A DNA stretch of 64,000 nucleotides from Cryptomeria japonica (GCF_030272615.1 NC_081413.1:561042445-561106444), one strand, 5' to 3'; positions 24,224 through 37,190 are shown, numbered from the stretch's first letter. The notes: a model not told the origin generated them from the sequence alone. Numbers and translations are program-made.

Positions 24224-24920
24224 CTAGGAAAAGTTAAAACTTTTCTCGATTAAAAATTTCTTTTCTTTTGGAGAAAAGTGGTTTGGTATTCTGTTTGCTG
24301 CTAGATAATTGGCAATGTCTGCATACCAAGGTATATGTGTAGCGATGGAAAACAAGTGTTCATCTGGGAACCTATCATCAATGATCTCATGTTCAATAGG
24401 TGCAGCTGATTGAAGTCTTGATAAAAAGTCAACTACAACATTAGCTCTCCCTGGTTTGTCAATTATGAAAATGTCAAACTCTTGTAACAACAGGAGCCAA
24501 CGTGCCAACCTACCAGAGATGGCAAGTTTGTTCACCAGATATTTTATTGCTGCATGGTTAGTATGGACAAATATCTGATAACCTATGACATAATGCCTAA
24601 ATTTATTCAAAGCATACACTGCTACAAGCAACTCCTTTTCTATGATAGTATAGTTGAGCTCAGGACCTTGAAGGTTCTTGCTAATAAAGTAAATAGCATG
24701 TTCAACTGAATTTTCTTTTTGATTTAGAACTACTCCTATGCCATGGTCAGAAGCATCAACATGTATGTGAAAAGGTAAATTCCATTTTGGACCTTGAAGA
24801 ACGAGGGCTTTAGTAAGCAAGTCTTTTAATTGTAGGAAGGATTTTTCACAAGCCTCTGTCCACTCAAATTGGGAATCCTTTGTTAACAAAGCATAAAGTG
24901 GACTGGCAATTTTACTGAAG
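24224..24920 (-). pseudogene. RNase H of the Athila-like element
   Basis: Reads FEWTEACEKSFLQLKDLLTK, then LPFHIHVDASDHGIGVVLNQ with the first catalytic Asp, AIYFISKNLQGPELNYTIIE with the catalytic Glu, and FVHTNHAAIKYLVNK. The D-to-N change in HTNHAA (usually TDHAA) may impair activity. There is only one RNase H, in contrast to the outer element, which supports a different lineage. Confidence 0.85.
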
Positions 24921-25640
24921 TCTTTTATAAATCTTCTATAATACCCTGCATGACCAAGAAAACTTCTGACATCTTTCTATTTTGCAGGAGTTTGTAAATT
25001 CTGAATTACTTCAATTTTAGCAAGGTCGACCTGAATTCCATTCTTTGAAACATGATGACCTAGAACAATACCTTCTTCCATCATTAGAAAACACTTTTCA
25101 CTGTTTAGAGACAAATTTTTCTCTCTACACCTTTTCAATACTTTTTCTAAATTTACCAGTGCTTCTTCAAATGTGACTCCATAGGCAGTGAAATCATCCA
25201 TACATTCATGAGATATATCAGCAAAGATACTAATTACTGCTCTTTGAAATGTTGCTGGCGCATTGCATAGGCCAAAAGGCAAGACTGAATAAGCAAATGT
25301 TCCCCATGGACAAGTAAAAATGGTCTTATCTTGATCTTCAGGGGCAATTTTTATCTGATTGGACCCACTGTAACCATCGAAAAAGGAAAAATATCTTTTG
25401 CCAGACAGTGAGTCTAGTACTTGATCTACAAAAGGTAGTGGAAAGTGATCTTTTTTAGTGGCACTATTCAATTCTCTGTAATCTACACATACTCTCCATT
25501 TTCCACCTTTCTTGAGGACAATGACTAAGGGAGAAACCCATTGACTGTCAGAGATTGGATAAATAAAACCATCATCAAGCAACTTTTGAAGCTCACTTTT
25601 AACTATTTCCCTAAGTACTAGATTTACTCTTCTTTGAGGT
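24921..25640 (-). pseudogene. Reverse transcriptase of the Athila-like element
   Basis: Contains MLDDGFIYPISDSQWVSPLV, WRVCVDYRELNSATKKDHFP, FFDGYSGSNQIKIAPEDQDK, VLPFGLCNAPATFQRAV and the catalytic block CMDDFTAYG (F/YxDD class, here MDD). It shares a frame with RNase H and protease. Stops lie near 24976 and 25583. Confidence 0.9.
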
Positions 25641-26971
25641 TGTCTAATTGGTGGACAATATTTTTTTATATATATCCTATGAGTACAAACTCAAAGATCT
25701 ATTCCTTGCATGTCCCCATATTCCCATGCAAAAGCTTTATGCTGTTCTTGTAGCATTTTTAATAGGTCAGTCTGTTAAGACTGTGACAACTTGTTATTGA
25801 TATTCAAACAATGACCTTGAGACAATTCTATCCACTCCGTGAGATTACTCATAAAGTCTACAGGTAATGTTTGTACCTCTTGTGGAAGAAAATTATGAAA
25901 AATTGCTAGAAGTTTAGGCAGTGAACTGTCAGAATCTAGTTGCTGTAGGAAACATTGTAAATGAGTACCATTTGGACCAAATGAACTACCTATATCAGAG
26001 TTGTACTGTAGAATCTGAAACAGCAAAGCATCTTCACTCTAAAGTTGTGAGAATGGGTCATTTTGAATCATCATTAATTGAGCCAAAGAATTGGCTTCTT
26101 CAATTTCCTCCCCCACATCTGGCCAAACAGGTTGGGACAAATCTGGCTGAGGTCTAGCAGGCGGATACAGAGCCAATTTCTTTGTGGACTACCCATCAGA
26201 AATGGTCATATCTCCAGAACAACATCCTATAAAAGCATCAACAGTTGCTAACCATGGTCTACCAAGAATAACTGGATACCCTCCTAAAGTTGCCTTAACT
26301 GATAATATTGTGAAATCAGCAGGATACTCCCAAGATTCAAGGATGACAATTATATCTTCTACTATCCCATCAGGTTTAACTGTGGAGCTATCTGCAAGCT
26401 GCAGAACTGTGGGTGTAGACCTAATGTTTGAAATGTTTAGGGAGTCCATAGTATGCTTTGTCATGACATTAATGGCAACACCTAAATCAATCAAAACATT
26501 TTTTACAACTTGGCCATTTACATTTATTTGCACTACAGGACTTCCAAGGTCAATATACTTTGGAATAACTACATTTCCCAACATTATATTAGCCAATTTC
26601 TCTAATACATGAATTGTTTGAGGGTCCTTTTTCTTTTGTCCAAACTTCTTCAAACAGGCTTCTTTAATAGCTTTTCCAAAAATAGGAATATCTTTAATAG
26701 CCTGAAATAAAAGAATTTGAATTTGCACAATTTTGAGCTGATCCATAATGTCAAAAGTGGGTTGTTCCATGGGTTTATATGCATTATTTTGCAACCTCTG
26801 AGGAAAAGGTGGGTTATCTTGATTTTGCAGAACAAGCTTTTTAGGAATTGTATCTGTTATGGGCATGTGCTCAGTAGAAACAACAGGTGCAGTAGGTTCT
26901 TCATGGGGAGGATCTGATATTTCAGTAATCAGAGGTGGTTTTGGAGTAGGTAAAGTAGTTCCAGACCTCAA
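25641..26971 (-). pseudogene. Protease domain and RT linker of the Athila-like element
   Basis: The protease has VKNVLIDLGVAINVMTKHTM, with D-L-G at the active site instead of D-T/S-G, and ends in PVILGRPWLATVDAFIGC and GDMTISDG, the usual Athila protease end. The preceding part contains the conserved NIMLGNVVIPKYIDLGSPVV-like strand. The linker to RT (26026-25775) is open but has no domain. All pieces are in the gag-pol frame. Confidence 0.8.
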
Positions 26972-28489
26972 ATGGATGTCATTAACATTTAAGGCATAAG
27001 CTTGATATTGGTTGGCTTTGGCAAGATACGCAGACTACTGAAGCTGCTGCTATTGCTTATTATTGGGATTGGGCAATGACTGAGCAGGCATAGGCATTTG
27101 TTTTGGAGGTCCAGGATTTGTGGCAATTACTGTAGGAGGTGGCATAAGGGCTTGCGGTTGTGGCTGTGGAAGCTATAGGAATCCAGAGGACTGGTTTTGC
27201 CATTGCTGAGGGCCTTGCCATTGAGAATTTTGTTGCCAATTTCCTGAAGGTGGGGTCCATTGCCCTTGTGGCTATTGCCATCCTCCTTGAGGGGATTGCC
27301 ATTGTTGGTTCTGATAATTAGGCTAATTTGGTTGAGGTGGATTCCAGGGTGGTGGTGGTCCATATGCATGTTGCCATTGATTATTAAATCTAGAATATGA
27401 ATTACCAAAAGTTAAAGGGTCTTGAGGCATACCTTGTCTTTGGGCCCATAGTCTCCTTTGTGCAACAAAGAACACTTGATCATCATCTCCTTCTACTGGC
27501 TTGAAGTCAGTAGGTAGTTGTTTGGCTTCCAAATTAGCCACTATCTTGCATCTGCAATCACGCTTCTTTTGTCTACAGTATGGATAGAACTCAGCCAAAA
27601 CTGCGTTAGCCTCCTCATGTTTCTTTCGAGCTTGCATAGTGTCTAGTTGCGTAGCCATATTATTAATGATGTCTTGCTTGAAGTCAGATAGCAAATTTGT
27701 TATTTCTATTCAGGAAAATCCACCAGAAGAAGACTTCCCTATTGTAGCATGATGACCTCGACCTTTCTTAACTATTGCTCGAGAGTAGTTAAGACATATT
27801 TTCTTTATATCATCCCAAGGCACCTGGTTTATATCACCTCCTCCTATCAGGTCCAGGGCATCTATACAAGCATCACTAATTCCTTTTAGAAACAACAATT
27901 TTCGAGAGTCCTCGTTGAGAGTATGGTTTGAGTTCCTCTGTAGTGAAAACAAGAATCTAGAAATATAATCTTCCAGACTTTCATCGTCCTTTTGCTGAAT
28001 TCAGAATATGTCATCACCTTTGCTGGCACTCTTACAATATTCCTAATACTTTTCAAGGAATTTCGTCTGCATGGCCTCCCAACTATCAACTACACCTCTT
28101 CCCAAACTCATGAACTATCTAAGAGCTCCTTCCTTCAAGGTGGAAGGAAATAACTTCAGTTTATGAGCATCTGTGTTGTAGTCATAACTGCGGCAGAGGA
28201 CATCAAATTCAAACAAAAAGGTTTCTGGGTCCTCTATGACTAGGCCATAAAACTTTGGAAGAAAAAAAGAGGGGATGTTTTTAAGATTGTCAGTGTCTCC
28301 CTGGGGAACAATGGGAAACTCAAATGCAGGAGGTGGATTATTAGGTGGATTATTTGCCATGTTTGGTTGCTGGAATAATAGAGAGAATGGATTTTCCTCA
28401 AGTTCGTTGTCAGCTGGGTCAAATGGTAGTTCAATAAATAGATTTTCAGGGAGGAACCTTCCCAGGGCATCTCTTCTTCTTCTATGCAT
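26972..28489 (-). pseudogene. gag of the Athila-like element
   Basis: Starts in the minus frame at 28489 with an Arg-rich MHRRRRDALGRFLPENLF. The gag domain includes FYGLVIEDPETFLFEFDVLC and HKLKLFPSTLKEGALR, then in the same frame LEDYISRFLFSLQRN and ACIDALDLIGGGDIN, a basic stretch and a Pro/Trp/Gln-rich C-terminal part. No classical zinc knuckle was seen; a Cys-rich CRQKKRDCRC lies near 27560. Stops at about 28114, 27709 and 27322. Confidence 0.82.
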
Positions 28490-28588
28490 GCAATATAATG
28501 AATAGCCGCTTGAAGGATCTAGAAAATTTTACTAACAAGCTAAACGAATGCCAAAAATGACTTCTGATAAACAAGTATCTAGACGCCA

Positions 28589-28606
28589 TCCCTGGCAACG
28601 GTGCCA
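28589..28606 (-). other. Primer binding site of the Athila-like element
   Basis: The element strand reads TGGCACCGTTGCCAGGGA four bases inside the 5' LTR. This is close to the primer site widely found in Athila/Tat-type elements. Confidence 0.85.
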
Positions 28607-28610
28607 AAAA

Positions 28611-29911
28611 TGGTCGTGCCCACAAAAGGATATGAAAATCACAGTAAAACCTTTCCTGGGAATTGGGCATTCCAACAGGTGACCAATATCTCTCTCTGTA
28701 GACGTTCATTTACTTGTCAAACCAGGGGACGTATACTTTAAATGGCGCAGCAAAATATATGCACTAGGAACTCATTTTGATCAAATCTTAGCAGAAATAC
28801 ATACTGGAAAGAAATTCTACCTACACTACCGGAAGGTAATGCAAAGCTCTTTAACTCAACTATGATTTGATTAAAACAGAAATCATGATAACTACAACTA
28901 AAACATAAACTATGAACTGGTCTTATGCTGCAGGAACAGGCACAGTGATGGATTCCTTGTGCTGCAGGAGCAATGTAAAGCTGAGTTTGTATAAAAAATT
29001 TAAAGATGAAAGCAAACTGAAGCTTAACAGGAAAGAACAACTAACTAACTAGCTACAGATACCTACTAAGTGGGCCCCCTTAGCAAGCATCTCCTAATTA
29101 CGCAGATGCTAAACTCAGAACTTCATTGAACTTTATTCATAAAAACAGAATCATATACATTGTTTTGTTGATATGGAAACTAACAGCAAACTCTGTCTCT
29201 AGTTAAACAGATTCTGTCTTTCATTATCATATTGATTCTTACATGATATCTACTACTCTGATTCTATCTTCTTCTAACACTTTTTTTTTTTCTTCTCGCG
29301 CAGGAGGAGAACTTTATTTAAAAATAGGAGAGCAACTAACTAACTAACTCCATCAAAGAAAGACGTGGAAGTAAAATATATCCCTGAATCAAGGAACAAA
29401 CTTCATAAATGAATTTATGTGTTCAACCTAATCCAGATAGAATCTAGTGCTCGACTCTCTCCAGATTGACTATCATTAAAATTCTTTCCCATGGTTTTGG
29501 TCAAAGAGTCTTCACCGAAGCTTCCTCGAAGTCGTGCAGGAAATGTACTTTACTGCAAGGCCAAGATTGACTACGTTTGACTCTATCGTTCTTCAACAAC
29601 TTGTGAAACAAAAGGTAATAGGCAATAGAAAAGGCATATGGCACATACACAATATCTATTCATTAATCACACATTTTAAATCTACTCCATCATTCAAAAA
29701 CTATATATGATATATCAGTCATTTTAGGGAGTCAACGGGGCAATAAATGCAATCAAGTCAACACAATGAGTTGCAGGAATATAAAAGTCTCTTGCTACAA
29801 GATATCCCAAAAAGGTTTCAACAAGGTCTGAACATCCATGAAATAACAAAAGTAAAGGCATTTAAAAGTTTATCATAACATCCAAATTATGAGCATATTT
29901 TAAGCTCATCA
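28611..29911 (-). repeat. 5' LTR of the Athila-like element
   Basis: 1,301 bp, matching 18525-19826 (1,302 bp) with scattered substitutions and a poly-T length difference near 29282. Flanked on the right by AGTTC. A TTTAAATAAAG-type A/T box on the minus strand near 29313-29323 could act as the promoter. Confidence 0.92.
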
Positions 29912-29916
29912 AGTTC

Positions 29917-31568
29917 CTTGTCAAATTTGTTTGTTTTGTTTTGAAGATACACGCATATATGACGAAGGAATGTGTGATGAGATTTGAAGAGTTGGCGATT
30001 GATGTATAAAAATTTATTTCATTTGGCAAGTTTCAAAGAACTTGGTTGCCGTTTCTTCAACTTAGTGTTATGATAAATATTCTTTCTTCTTAGAATATGA
30101 GGATTAGTCATGCACAAGTGATCAGTGGTTTCCTTTGATTTGTTTTTGGATTTAGTTGAGCTTATTTTGAAAACTCAAGTTTTACTTTATCAAAATGAAG
30201 GTTTAGATGCCCCCTCATGACAAAGTGTATCAAATGATATGGAATACAAGCTTTCCCGATATGGAAACTCAATTTGACAACTTGGAGTTTTTAAAACAAT
30301 TGTGTTTTGGGATAAAAATCCATTTGATGGAAGGACCTATTTGATACTTGTGATGATGTTTCCTGATTTTGATAGGAGAGATATGTTTACCTTGCGACTA
30401 GTTTCATATTTTGGACAACTTTGTTTGATGGAAATGTTGCTCTAGAAACAACTTTTGATACTATATTTTTGGTTTTCTACTTGATGAAGGAAAACATCCG
30501 AAATTGTTTTCAAAATGTTTAAAATTGACCTTTGTTTTACCCCCTGCTCTTCTAGTTTTGGTTATGCGCTAAAACAGAGACTTAATGCGCTATAACAATT
30601 CCTCAATGTGCTAGAGAAAAGACCCTACGTGCTATGCTGCCCCCTGATATGTGCTAACTGGTTTATCTTGATTTTACCTTGGCTCAAAAGGTTATGCGCT
30701 AATATGGGCCACCTATGCACTAACTGTTAAACCCCACATGCTAAGATTTAGTTTCCACACACTAAGTTGTTGCTTCAACGTGCTAAACTATTTTCAAAAT
30801 GTGCTACTTGAAATTGCTAGTTTTGGTTTCTGATGAAGCGCTATTGTTTACACTTGATGTGCTAAGGTGAAGGTTTAATGCGCTAAAATGTGGTTTCCAC
30901 ACACTAAGAATATGCTCTCACACGCTAAACTGCCCCGATAGTTTTGACTTGGTTGCTTTTCTATGATTTTTGAAATTTTGCTTTAAGTTTTTAGTATTGA
31001 TAGATGATTTTCTGAAGCAACAAATGAATGCACGACACCAAAGATACAACCATTTTTTTTAATAAAACAATAAGTGTATGTTCTATGAGGATGTGTTGAA
31101 ATCACCAATGTTTTGACATGTTTAGATATAACATGCACTTTAGTCAGACTCTTTATTCAAAGGTCATAAGTAATATCATAGCCCACTAGTCTTGATACTC
31201 CATCATCTCAAACCACTTTGTCACCCCCTAGGGGGCATCATTTTTTTGCTTTCTACCAGAAATTAACTCAAAGTGAATTGCTTCACAATTGAGTAGTTAT
31301 CTTGGGAGATATATGGTGAGTGATCTTGGGGGTAGATTCTTCCCCACCCTTGCACTATGATATTGCAAATATTTGGATACTGACTCAGCTCAAAGTTTCT
31401 ATGCTAAGGTTCGTAATCAAGCTTCCCATTCGGCCGTCAGTGATAAACTCCCTTAGGAGGCTTCCCAACCTTTAGAACAAAGGCTTTACGTATCTCAAGG
31501 ATATTCAAGGAAGGCTAATCGCTTCGTGCAACTATTGAAAAGGACTTTCATCACTTTCCTCTTTTGAT
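29917..31568 (-). other. Leader of the outer Tat-like element, inner part
   Basis: Continuous with 17020-18519 before the Athila-like insertion and with 37947-39143 before the copia-like insertion. No supported coding frame. It carries the 21-bp periodic array at 30565-30927 and several C-runs (TGCCCCCTG, TGCCCCGA, ACCCCCTAGGGGGC at 31222). Confidence 0.65.
30565..30927. repeat. Array of a TGCGCTAA heptamer at exact 21-bp spacing (array 1)
   Basis: Motifs of the form (T/C)G(C/T)GCTA start at 30565, 30586, 30607, 30628, 30650, 30695, 30716, 30737, 30758, 30779, 30800, 30837, 30858, 30879, 30900 and 30921. Almost all steps are 21; one is 22, one about 45 (a missing or decayed unit) and one 37. 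Between motifs the sequence is only weakly conserved. See the second array at 38826-39079. Confidence 0.85.
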
Positions 31569-31573
31569 TATAG

Positions 31574-32379
31574 TGTTAGGATTCCCACAAATACTGAGAG
31601 GGGGAGGTGAATCAATATCTAACTGATGAAATGATTTTCTTAACTTAAAACATGTAGAACAAATTAAAACTATGTACCCGTAAACACAAAGTAATGCAAT
31701 AAACAAAGATAGAAACAACCACATGAAAAACACACCATAACACAGTAGTTTAACGAGGAAACTTGGTGTGGGAAAAATCTCGATGGGATTTGTGACCCAC
31801 AATATTCACTTATTGGCCAATAAGAGAATATTATTGCTATAAGAGGGGCCTATACATGCAGGAAGGCCAAGTGCCTAGAGCTCACTGCTCAATTACAAAA
31901 TAGAAAGTCTCACTGACTTACAAAATAGATTATATAAATCCAATGTGATGTACTGCTTCAAAATAGCATCTACTATGCCAGATCCAATACCGGTTTATAG
32001 CTCCGCTTCTTACATAAACCCTTAACCTATAATTTGCATAATAGGTATACCTTAATTTGCCTAATTACATTCCTCCATTACTACATACATCATCTTATAA
32101 TGAACTCTCTTATATAAGAGTCATTTTACAACTTACCAAGTCACCTTACAATGATTTTACAATAATAAACAAAATATATTATCAACAAAATGCCTGTCGG
32201 CTTCTATGTCGGTATGCTTCCTTTCACTGCCGGTGTCGGTGGTCTGTGTGTCAGTGTAGAGTTTGATCTTGCTAGTGCCGGTGGATTGCCTTGTCACTCT
32301 CATAGGATTGTAAGGTTGCCATCAATGACAAAACCTTCAATCACCTACAATGTCTCATTGGAGTGTGCATTTGCCAACA
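31574..32379 (-). repeat. 3' LTR of the copia-like non-autonomous element
   Basis: 806 bp, TGTTAGGATTCCC to TTGCCAACA. The right LTR is about 95 bp shorter because it lacks the segment near 32150-32245. A TTATATAAGAG box at about 32109-32119 is a candidate TATA box, readable on either strand. Confidence 0.9.
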
Positions 32380-32395
32380 ATCTCCCCCTTTGGCA
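32380..32395 (-). other. Polypurine tract of the copia-like element
   Basis: The plus strand reads ATCTCCCCCTTTGGCA beside the LTR. A second similar motif, CTCCCCTTTTGGCATCAATG, lies at 32550-32569, 170 bp further in. Confidence 0.8.
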
Positions 32396-32616
32396 TTGAT
32401 GGCAATACTCATGAGAAAAATCAAAAGTGTATCCAAAATTTGAAATCCAAAAATGATACCAAAAATATGTCCCAAAAGAATATGTGAACTCCCCCTGAGC
32501 AGATGAGTCTTTTTCTGATTATTTTCTAATTATTTTTCTCATACCACTACTCCCCTTTTGGCATCAATGACAAAGGTTGTCAAGGTGTCAACAGAGTGTG
32601 GTTTCTTGTCTCAACC

Positions 32617-35600
32617 TCATAACCGATTGGTTACAATTTGAAAAAGATCTGCCAAAACCAAATTTAGGTTTTCAAGAAACTTTTTACTATCTTTTATTGC
32701 TGCCTCTGTCCTTTGAACTGTACCAATGAGGTGTTGCATTTTCTCTACCAGTGTTTTCTGTCCTTGTACTAATGCATCAGATATTTCTTTCCTTGAGGAT
32801 GTGAGGTAGTCCAAATTTGGACTTAATCTCCATTTCAGATCCTTAGCCTTATTTTCTATTTTCTCCTTTTCTCTTTCCAGCTTTAGTAGTTCTTCCTCAA
32901 AACCTATTATCTTTTTCTCAAAAACTGATAATGAATTAAATGAATTAATAAAATTGTCAGCTAGTTTATTTGTTTCCTCCTATATCTTGCTCATTTTCCT
33001 ATCTAGGTCAATTGTTAAAAAATTATTCTTACAAGTGTCTCTATATAAAGTCTTGAATTCCTTCAATGTGCTACACAGTTCTAATAGAAGTGTGTCAAAC
33101 TGCCTTGTACACTTCTTTATTTGTTCCTCAAAGAATTTTTGTTTTTCCTTTTCTAACTTCTCCTTGAATGCTTCCTCTTTAATTTGTTCAACTATCACTA
33201 TGTTGTCAGTAATATACATAGACAAAGTGTCAAGTTGACTCAAAGAATCCTTATTATCTACATTGCATTTTGGAGCTATCATCTTCAAAATTGGAATTGT
33301 ATCATCTATAGCCTTATATGCCTATGAACTATTATTTTCTTTATAGAGTCTAAAAGAACTTCAGTTACATTTGTCGATTTGAATCCTATAGATGAGGAGC
33401 CAAAACTCTGAATTCCATCAGTGGGAGAAATATCCTTGTTTGTAGTGACCTCTGGTAGGTCAGTCTCTGTTTCCATTTCCTTCAACAAAGGTTTGTCATG
33501 CTCAGGTGTTGCCGGTGGCATTGACTCTATGTTGTCCCGTTGCTGTGTTGGAGCCTGTTTTTTTGCTTGTTGCTTTTCTTGTTGTTCATCTTATTTCTCT
33601 GCCTATTGTTCTATGGTACCATCTATCAGTTTTCCTCCTATGTTATCTGTGTTATCAGTTACCGGTGGCTCATTAGCCATATCTATCTTACCAGTTGTGT
33701 CCTTATCTACCACAATGTTAACTTTCTAAGTATCAATATCAATTGTGTATAATACCTTAGAATTAGGATTTGTATCCTCTTGTGGTATATCCATACTCTC
33801 ATCAGCCGGTTGATCTTTAGTTGTTGTTACCCGTGGAGTATCTAGAGGTGGTGGGGGTAGATTATCTATTATTTTGATTCTTGGAGGTCCACCAACCTTT
33901 CCTTTTCCCTTATCCTTGTCTTTATGATATACTTTGATTGGTTTGGGGTTTCTATACTCTTCTTGTTTTTCCTTCTCAACAAGGAATATGTCCCATGCAT
34001 TTTTAGTTTCTTCTGCAACCTCATTTACTCTACCAACCATCAGTGCAATATGCTAGTGTGCAATAGAGAATACTGACCGATTAGCCTCTGCAATTAGATC
34101 ATCTATTTCCTTTGGTGAGTTTACTGGGTAAACAATAAGTAATTTTTCAATTTTAATTTTCTTAGCAAGCTCTACAACAACTTGCCTTCTTGCTTCCAGT
34201 CTCTTGAACAGTTCAACCGGTAATTCATCCACAACTTGCATCAAGAATTTCTTGTAGATATCCAAGGGTAGAATTACACTTTTTTCAACTTTTTCCTTAT
34301 CATCAACTGATACTGAATCATATTATTTGTTGATATTCTTAAGCTTTCCTTCCTTTATTATTTTATCCAAAAGTCTGTCAATTGGAGCAATATTTTGTTG
34401 GGTCTTTTTCTTTGGTGTTACCTTTTTCTTCTTAGGAGTTATCTTCTTTGCCGAGGACCTCACTACCTGTTCTTTTTGCCTGGTTCTTCTAGGTGAAGGT
34501 TCTCTTTTCCTCACAACTCTTTTAAATGTTGCTAGCATATCACTCTCTGAGGAAGTTGCTACTGGTGAAAGGTGAGTTTTAGGCTATCGTGCTTCTAACT
34601 CATCTTCAGTGATACCGGTTTGTTTGAGTACATCTTCTTTGATAGCCTTAGCCTACCTTGACCCTTTCCTTACAGTTGCTTCTACCTTCTTTACTCTCTT
34701 CTTAGATTCAATTTGATTTTCAATGGTTTTAGTACTACCAAATACTTCTTCCTTAGGTTCCTTGGGTGCTTCCAGAAGGGATTTTGCATATGTTTCAATT
34801 ATGTAATCATTTGATTCATAACCCATTTTAGTAACCCAAATTGTTCTTGGGATAACTGCCTCCATCCAGATCTCATCCTTCTTAATCACAAAACATATGT
34901 CATCCTTATATTTATTTACAATTTCTTGTGACAATTTGACTCTAGTGTTCATCCAAGCCTTCAATGCTAGAAAGTACTCATTGATATTCTTTTTTTTGTT
35001 TTCACCCATGTTGTTTAATAAGTCAGATAGTTGTTTCCCTATCGGTATGTCAAATCCAAGGTTCTTGTTACCTATACCGGGCAACTGTTTTGTTATATGT
35101 AGCATTAAAAAGACAAGTAAATTTGCAAATCTAAATGTCCCCTTTTTGTCCTTCTTGATTTTTTCAACATTGTCAATCAATTCATCCTTCAACCATTCAC
35201 ACACATCAATTTTCACGTTATCATTGATCATGTCATGAGTACTCTTTATGCATAAGCTGGAAACTAAATTTAGTTTGTTTGTATGTGTTGTCTTGTATCA
35301 TAGAATCATGCTAATGAATCTTACATTGATTTCTGTTATATCATTAACCCTTAAAGACTTTTTGTCGGATGTTGCACCTGTTAGGTTCATTACTAAGTCA
35401 TTTGAGACCTTCTTTGTCTTGTCAAGTCTGTTATCGGTGGAGGGTAATCCTATTACAACTTTTACAGTCTCCTTAGTAATTTTCTAAATCGAATCTAGCC
35501 AAAAGAATGCACCATGTACCCTACTCAATACTATCCTTATAACTTCCTTAGGGAAATCCAGAATGCTGAGAATTTTAGTGAATCCTAGGGTTTCAATAAT

Positions 35601-35873
35601 TTTATGTTTAGGTTTCACATTACCGGAGTCATCACAAATAACAGTCTTGTACATGTTTTTAATTTCTTCATAACCTAATTCTTCTATATGGCAATGGATA
35701 TACATTCTAGGGTCTTCTGTAAAAACTACTCCTTTGGGAATTTGTGAGAATGCACCAATATTATCATCCTTCTTTTCTATTTCGGGAACTAACTGAAAAA
35801 TGGGCCTAGGGTGCTTGATTACTTCAACTATAGTAGGGTTTTCTATGAATTCAGGTATAGAAAAGGATGCCAT
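32617..35873 (-). pseudogene. Long accessory ORF of the copia-like element (about 1,085 codons)
   Basis: From ATG at 35873, one minus frame runs to about 33310; a single frameshift there leads into the C-terminal part ending at 32617. Six to eight point stops interrupt it. The N-terminal region (first 130 residues) ends in GAFFWLDSI; KITKETVKVVIGLPSTDN follows, then an all-helical region (CEWLKDELIDNVEKIKKDKK, NLLVFLMLHITKQLPGIG). A Lys/Arg-rich tract (TPKKKKVTPKKKTQQ) and acidic/Pro-rich linkers lead to a coiled-coil C terminus. The GLP motif and layout resemble the Athila-like accessory ORF at 19838-22216. No enzyme motif was seen. It occupies the place where pol would be. Confidence 0.65.
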
Positions 35874-36441
35874 GATTTATAAATACCTTTTTCTACCTTT
35901 GGAAGGATTGATTGCTGAATTGCTTTGCTTCTTTGCTCAAAATGCCTTAGCTCTAGAAATTTCGTGCTCTTTGAATGTTTGAATGCTCGATGAAGTAAAA
36001 TGGAGCCAAAAACACTAATTTATAATGTTAATTTGCCAACTACCACATTTAATGCTTTTCGGTTAAGTAATCACTTAACTTTATCTGCCGGTAAAGAAGT
36101 AATTTCAACTTCTCACCATCAACCAAGGGAATAATAGCATATTTCACATTGATTGCCAAACCCTGTAAGGAATTTTCTTCAAATAAATGAAGAGACTCCT
36201 ATCAGTGGAGTACTACTCTGTTTTGCCAGTGGAGGAGTATTCCTGTCCACATTTAGTTCTGATTTCCCGATCCATTATTTTGAGAATTCATGCTTAACTT
36301 CTTCAACTTTTTCTTTTCATTTCAAGCTAGGACCTTTGTTGTTTACCGGTGAGGACTTGCTTCTACAAAATTTAGCAATTTGCCCAATTTTGTTACATGC
36401 ATAACAAGTCACATTATTTTTCTAAATAGCCTTTCCATATC

Positions 36442-37190
36442 CTATGCTGGTTTGTATTCTATATTGCTAATTTGATAATTTCTAGATCTACATTGATTTG
36501 CTCTATGACCATACTTGTTATAGTTAAAGCATTTGCCATTAAATTTATAAGTTGTAGGTTGTCTTACTAGCTTGCTATGTTCTTGTGTGTTTGCAGTACC
36601 GGAGATTTCACCAACTTCAAAACCAAGTCCACAAGTGTCACCATTAGGTTTCTGATTCTTCAACAAGTCACCAAGTTCTTCTGAGATTTTCTTGAATTTC
36701 TCTTTGTGCTGATTTGCAGTAACCAATTCTCTTTCTACCTCATAAGTTCATTGGAGTCATTCTATGTATGCATCAGATCTGTCTTCAACAAATCATTTTC
36801 ATAGCTAAGTTTGGTGTTCTCATTTTCTGCATCACTTAGTCTTCTAGTCAAATCTTCTTCATTCTTCTTTCTATCTTCAATTTCCTTACAAAATCTCATA
36901 GTCATATCCTGCATCTCATTCTTTATTGTCATTTTTTCTTGTTTCAGCTTGTATCATTAAGAGATTTCTTTTCATCATTCTCATTTTGCATCTTTTCACA
37001 AAGTTCTCTTCTCTTATTTCTTGCAATGGTGAAATTTTCTTCAAGTGCTTGAATAATATCCTGAGCTGCCTTTAGATCATCTTCAAGTTTGATATTTTTT
37101 AACTTTTCTGTATCATAGTTTGAGAGAGCTACTTCCAATTGCTTCATCAAATTTTCAATCTCTACCAGTGTCAAGATCTTCCTCAAGTTG
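36442..37190 (-). pseudogene. gag remnant with degenerate zinc knuckle, copia-like element
   Basis: Near the 5' end the minus strand encodes a coiled-coil segment (VEIENLMKQLEVALSNYD and onward, 37186-36944) and, in another piece (36726-36442), FNGKCFNYNKYGHRANQCRS. This is a CCHC knuckle in which the second cysteine is tyrosine. The usual copia gag core is not seen. Stops and frame changes lie between the pieces. Confidence 0.65.

Larger units (their letters stand above)
18525..29911 (-). mobile_element. Athila-like Ty3/gypsy retrotransposon with an accessory ORF, nested
   Basis: An 11.4 kb element with LTRs 18525-19826 and 28611-29911, flanked by GGTTC (18520-18524) and AGTTC (29912-29916), a 5-bp duplication with one later change. 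The order on minus is primer site, gag, protease, RT, RNase H, integrase, a spacer, an accessory frame, polypurine tract, 3' LTR. Gag through integrase stays in one frame from 28489 to 23588, interrupted by point stops. The LTRs differ by about 35 changes by eye (near 2.7%). The primer site TGGCACCGTTGCCAGGGA and an extra ORF after pol fit Athila-type elements. It interrupts the outer element near the gag-leader boundary. Confidence 0.9.

Noticed and set aside
34327-34575. Phe-rich plus ORFs at 32954-33238, 33421-33752, 34327-34575 and 34897-35238 (membrane-like)
   Set aside because: Antisense shadows of the Lys/Glu-rich accessory ORF on minus.
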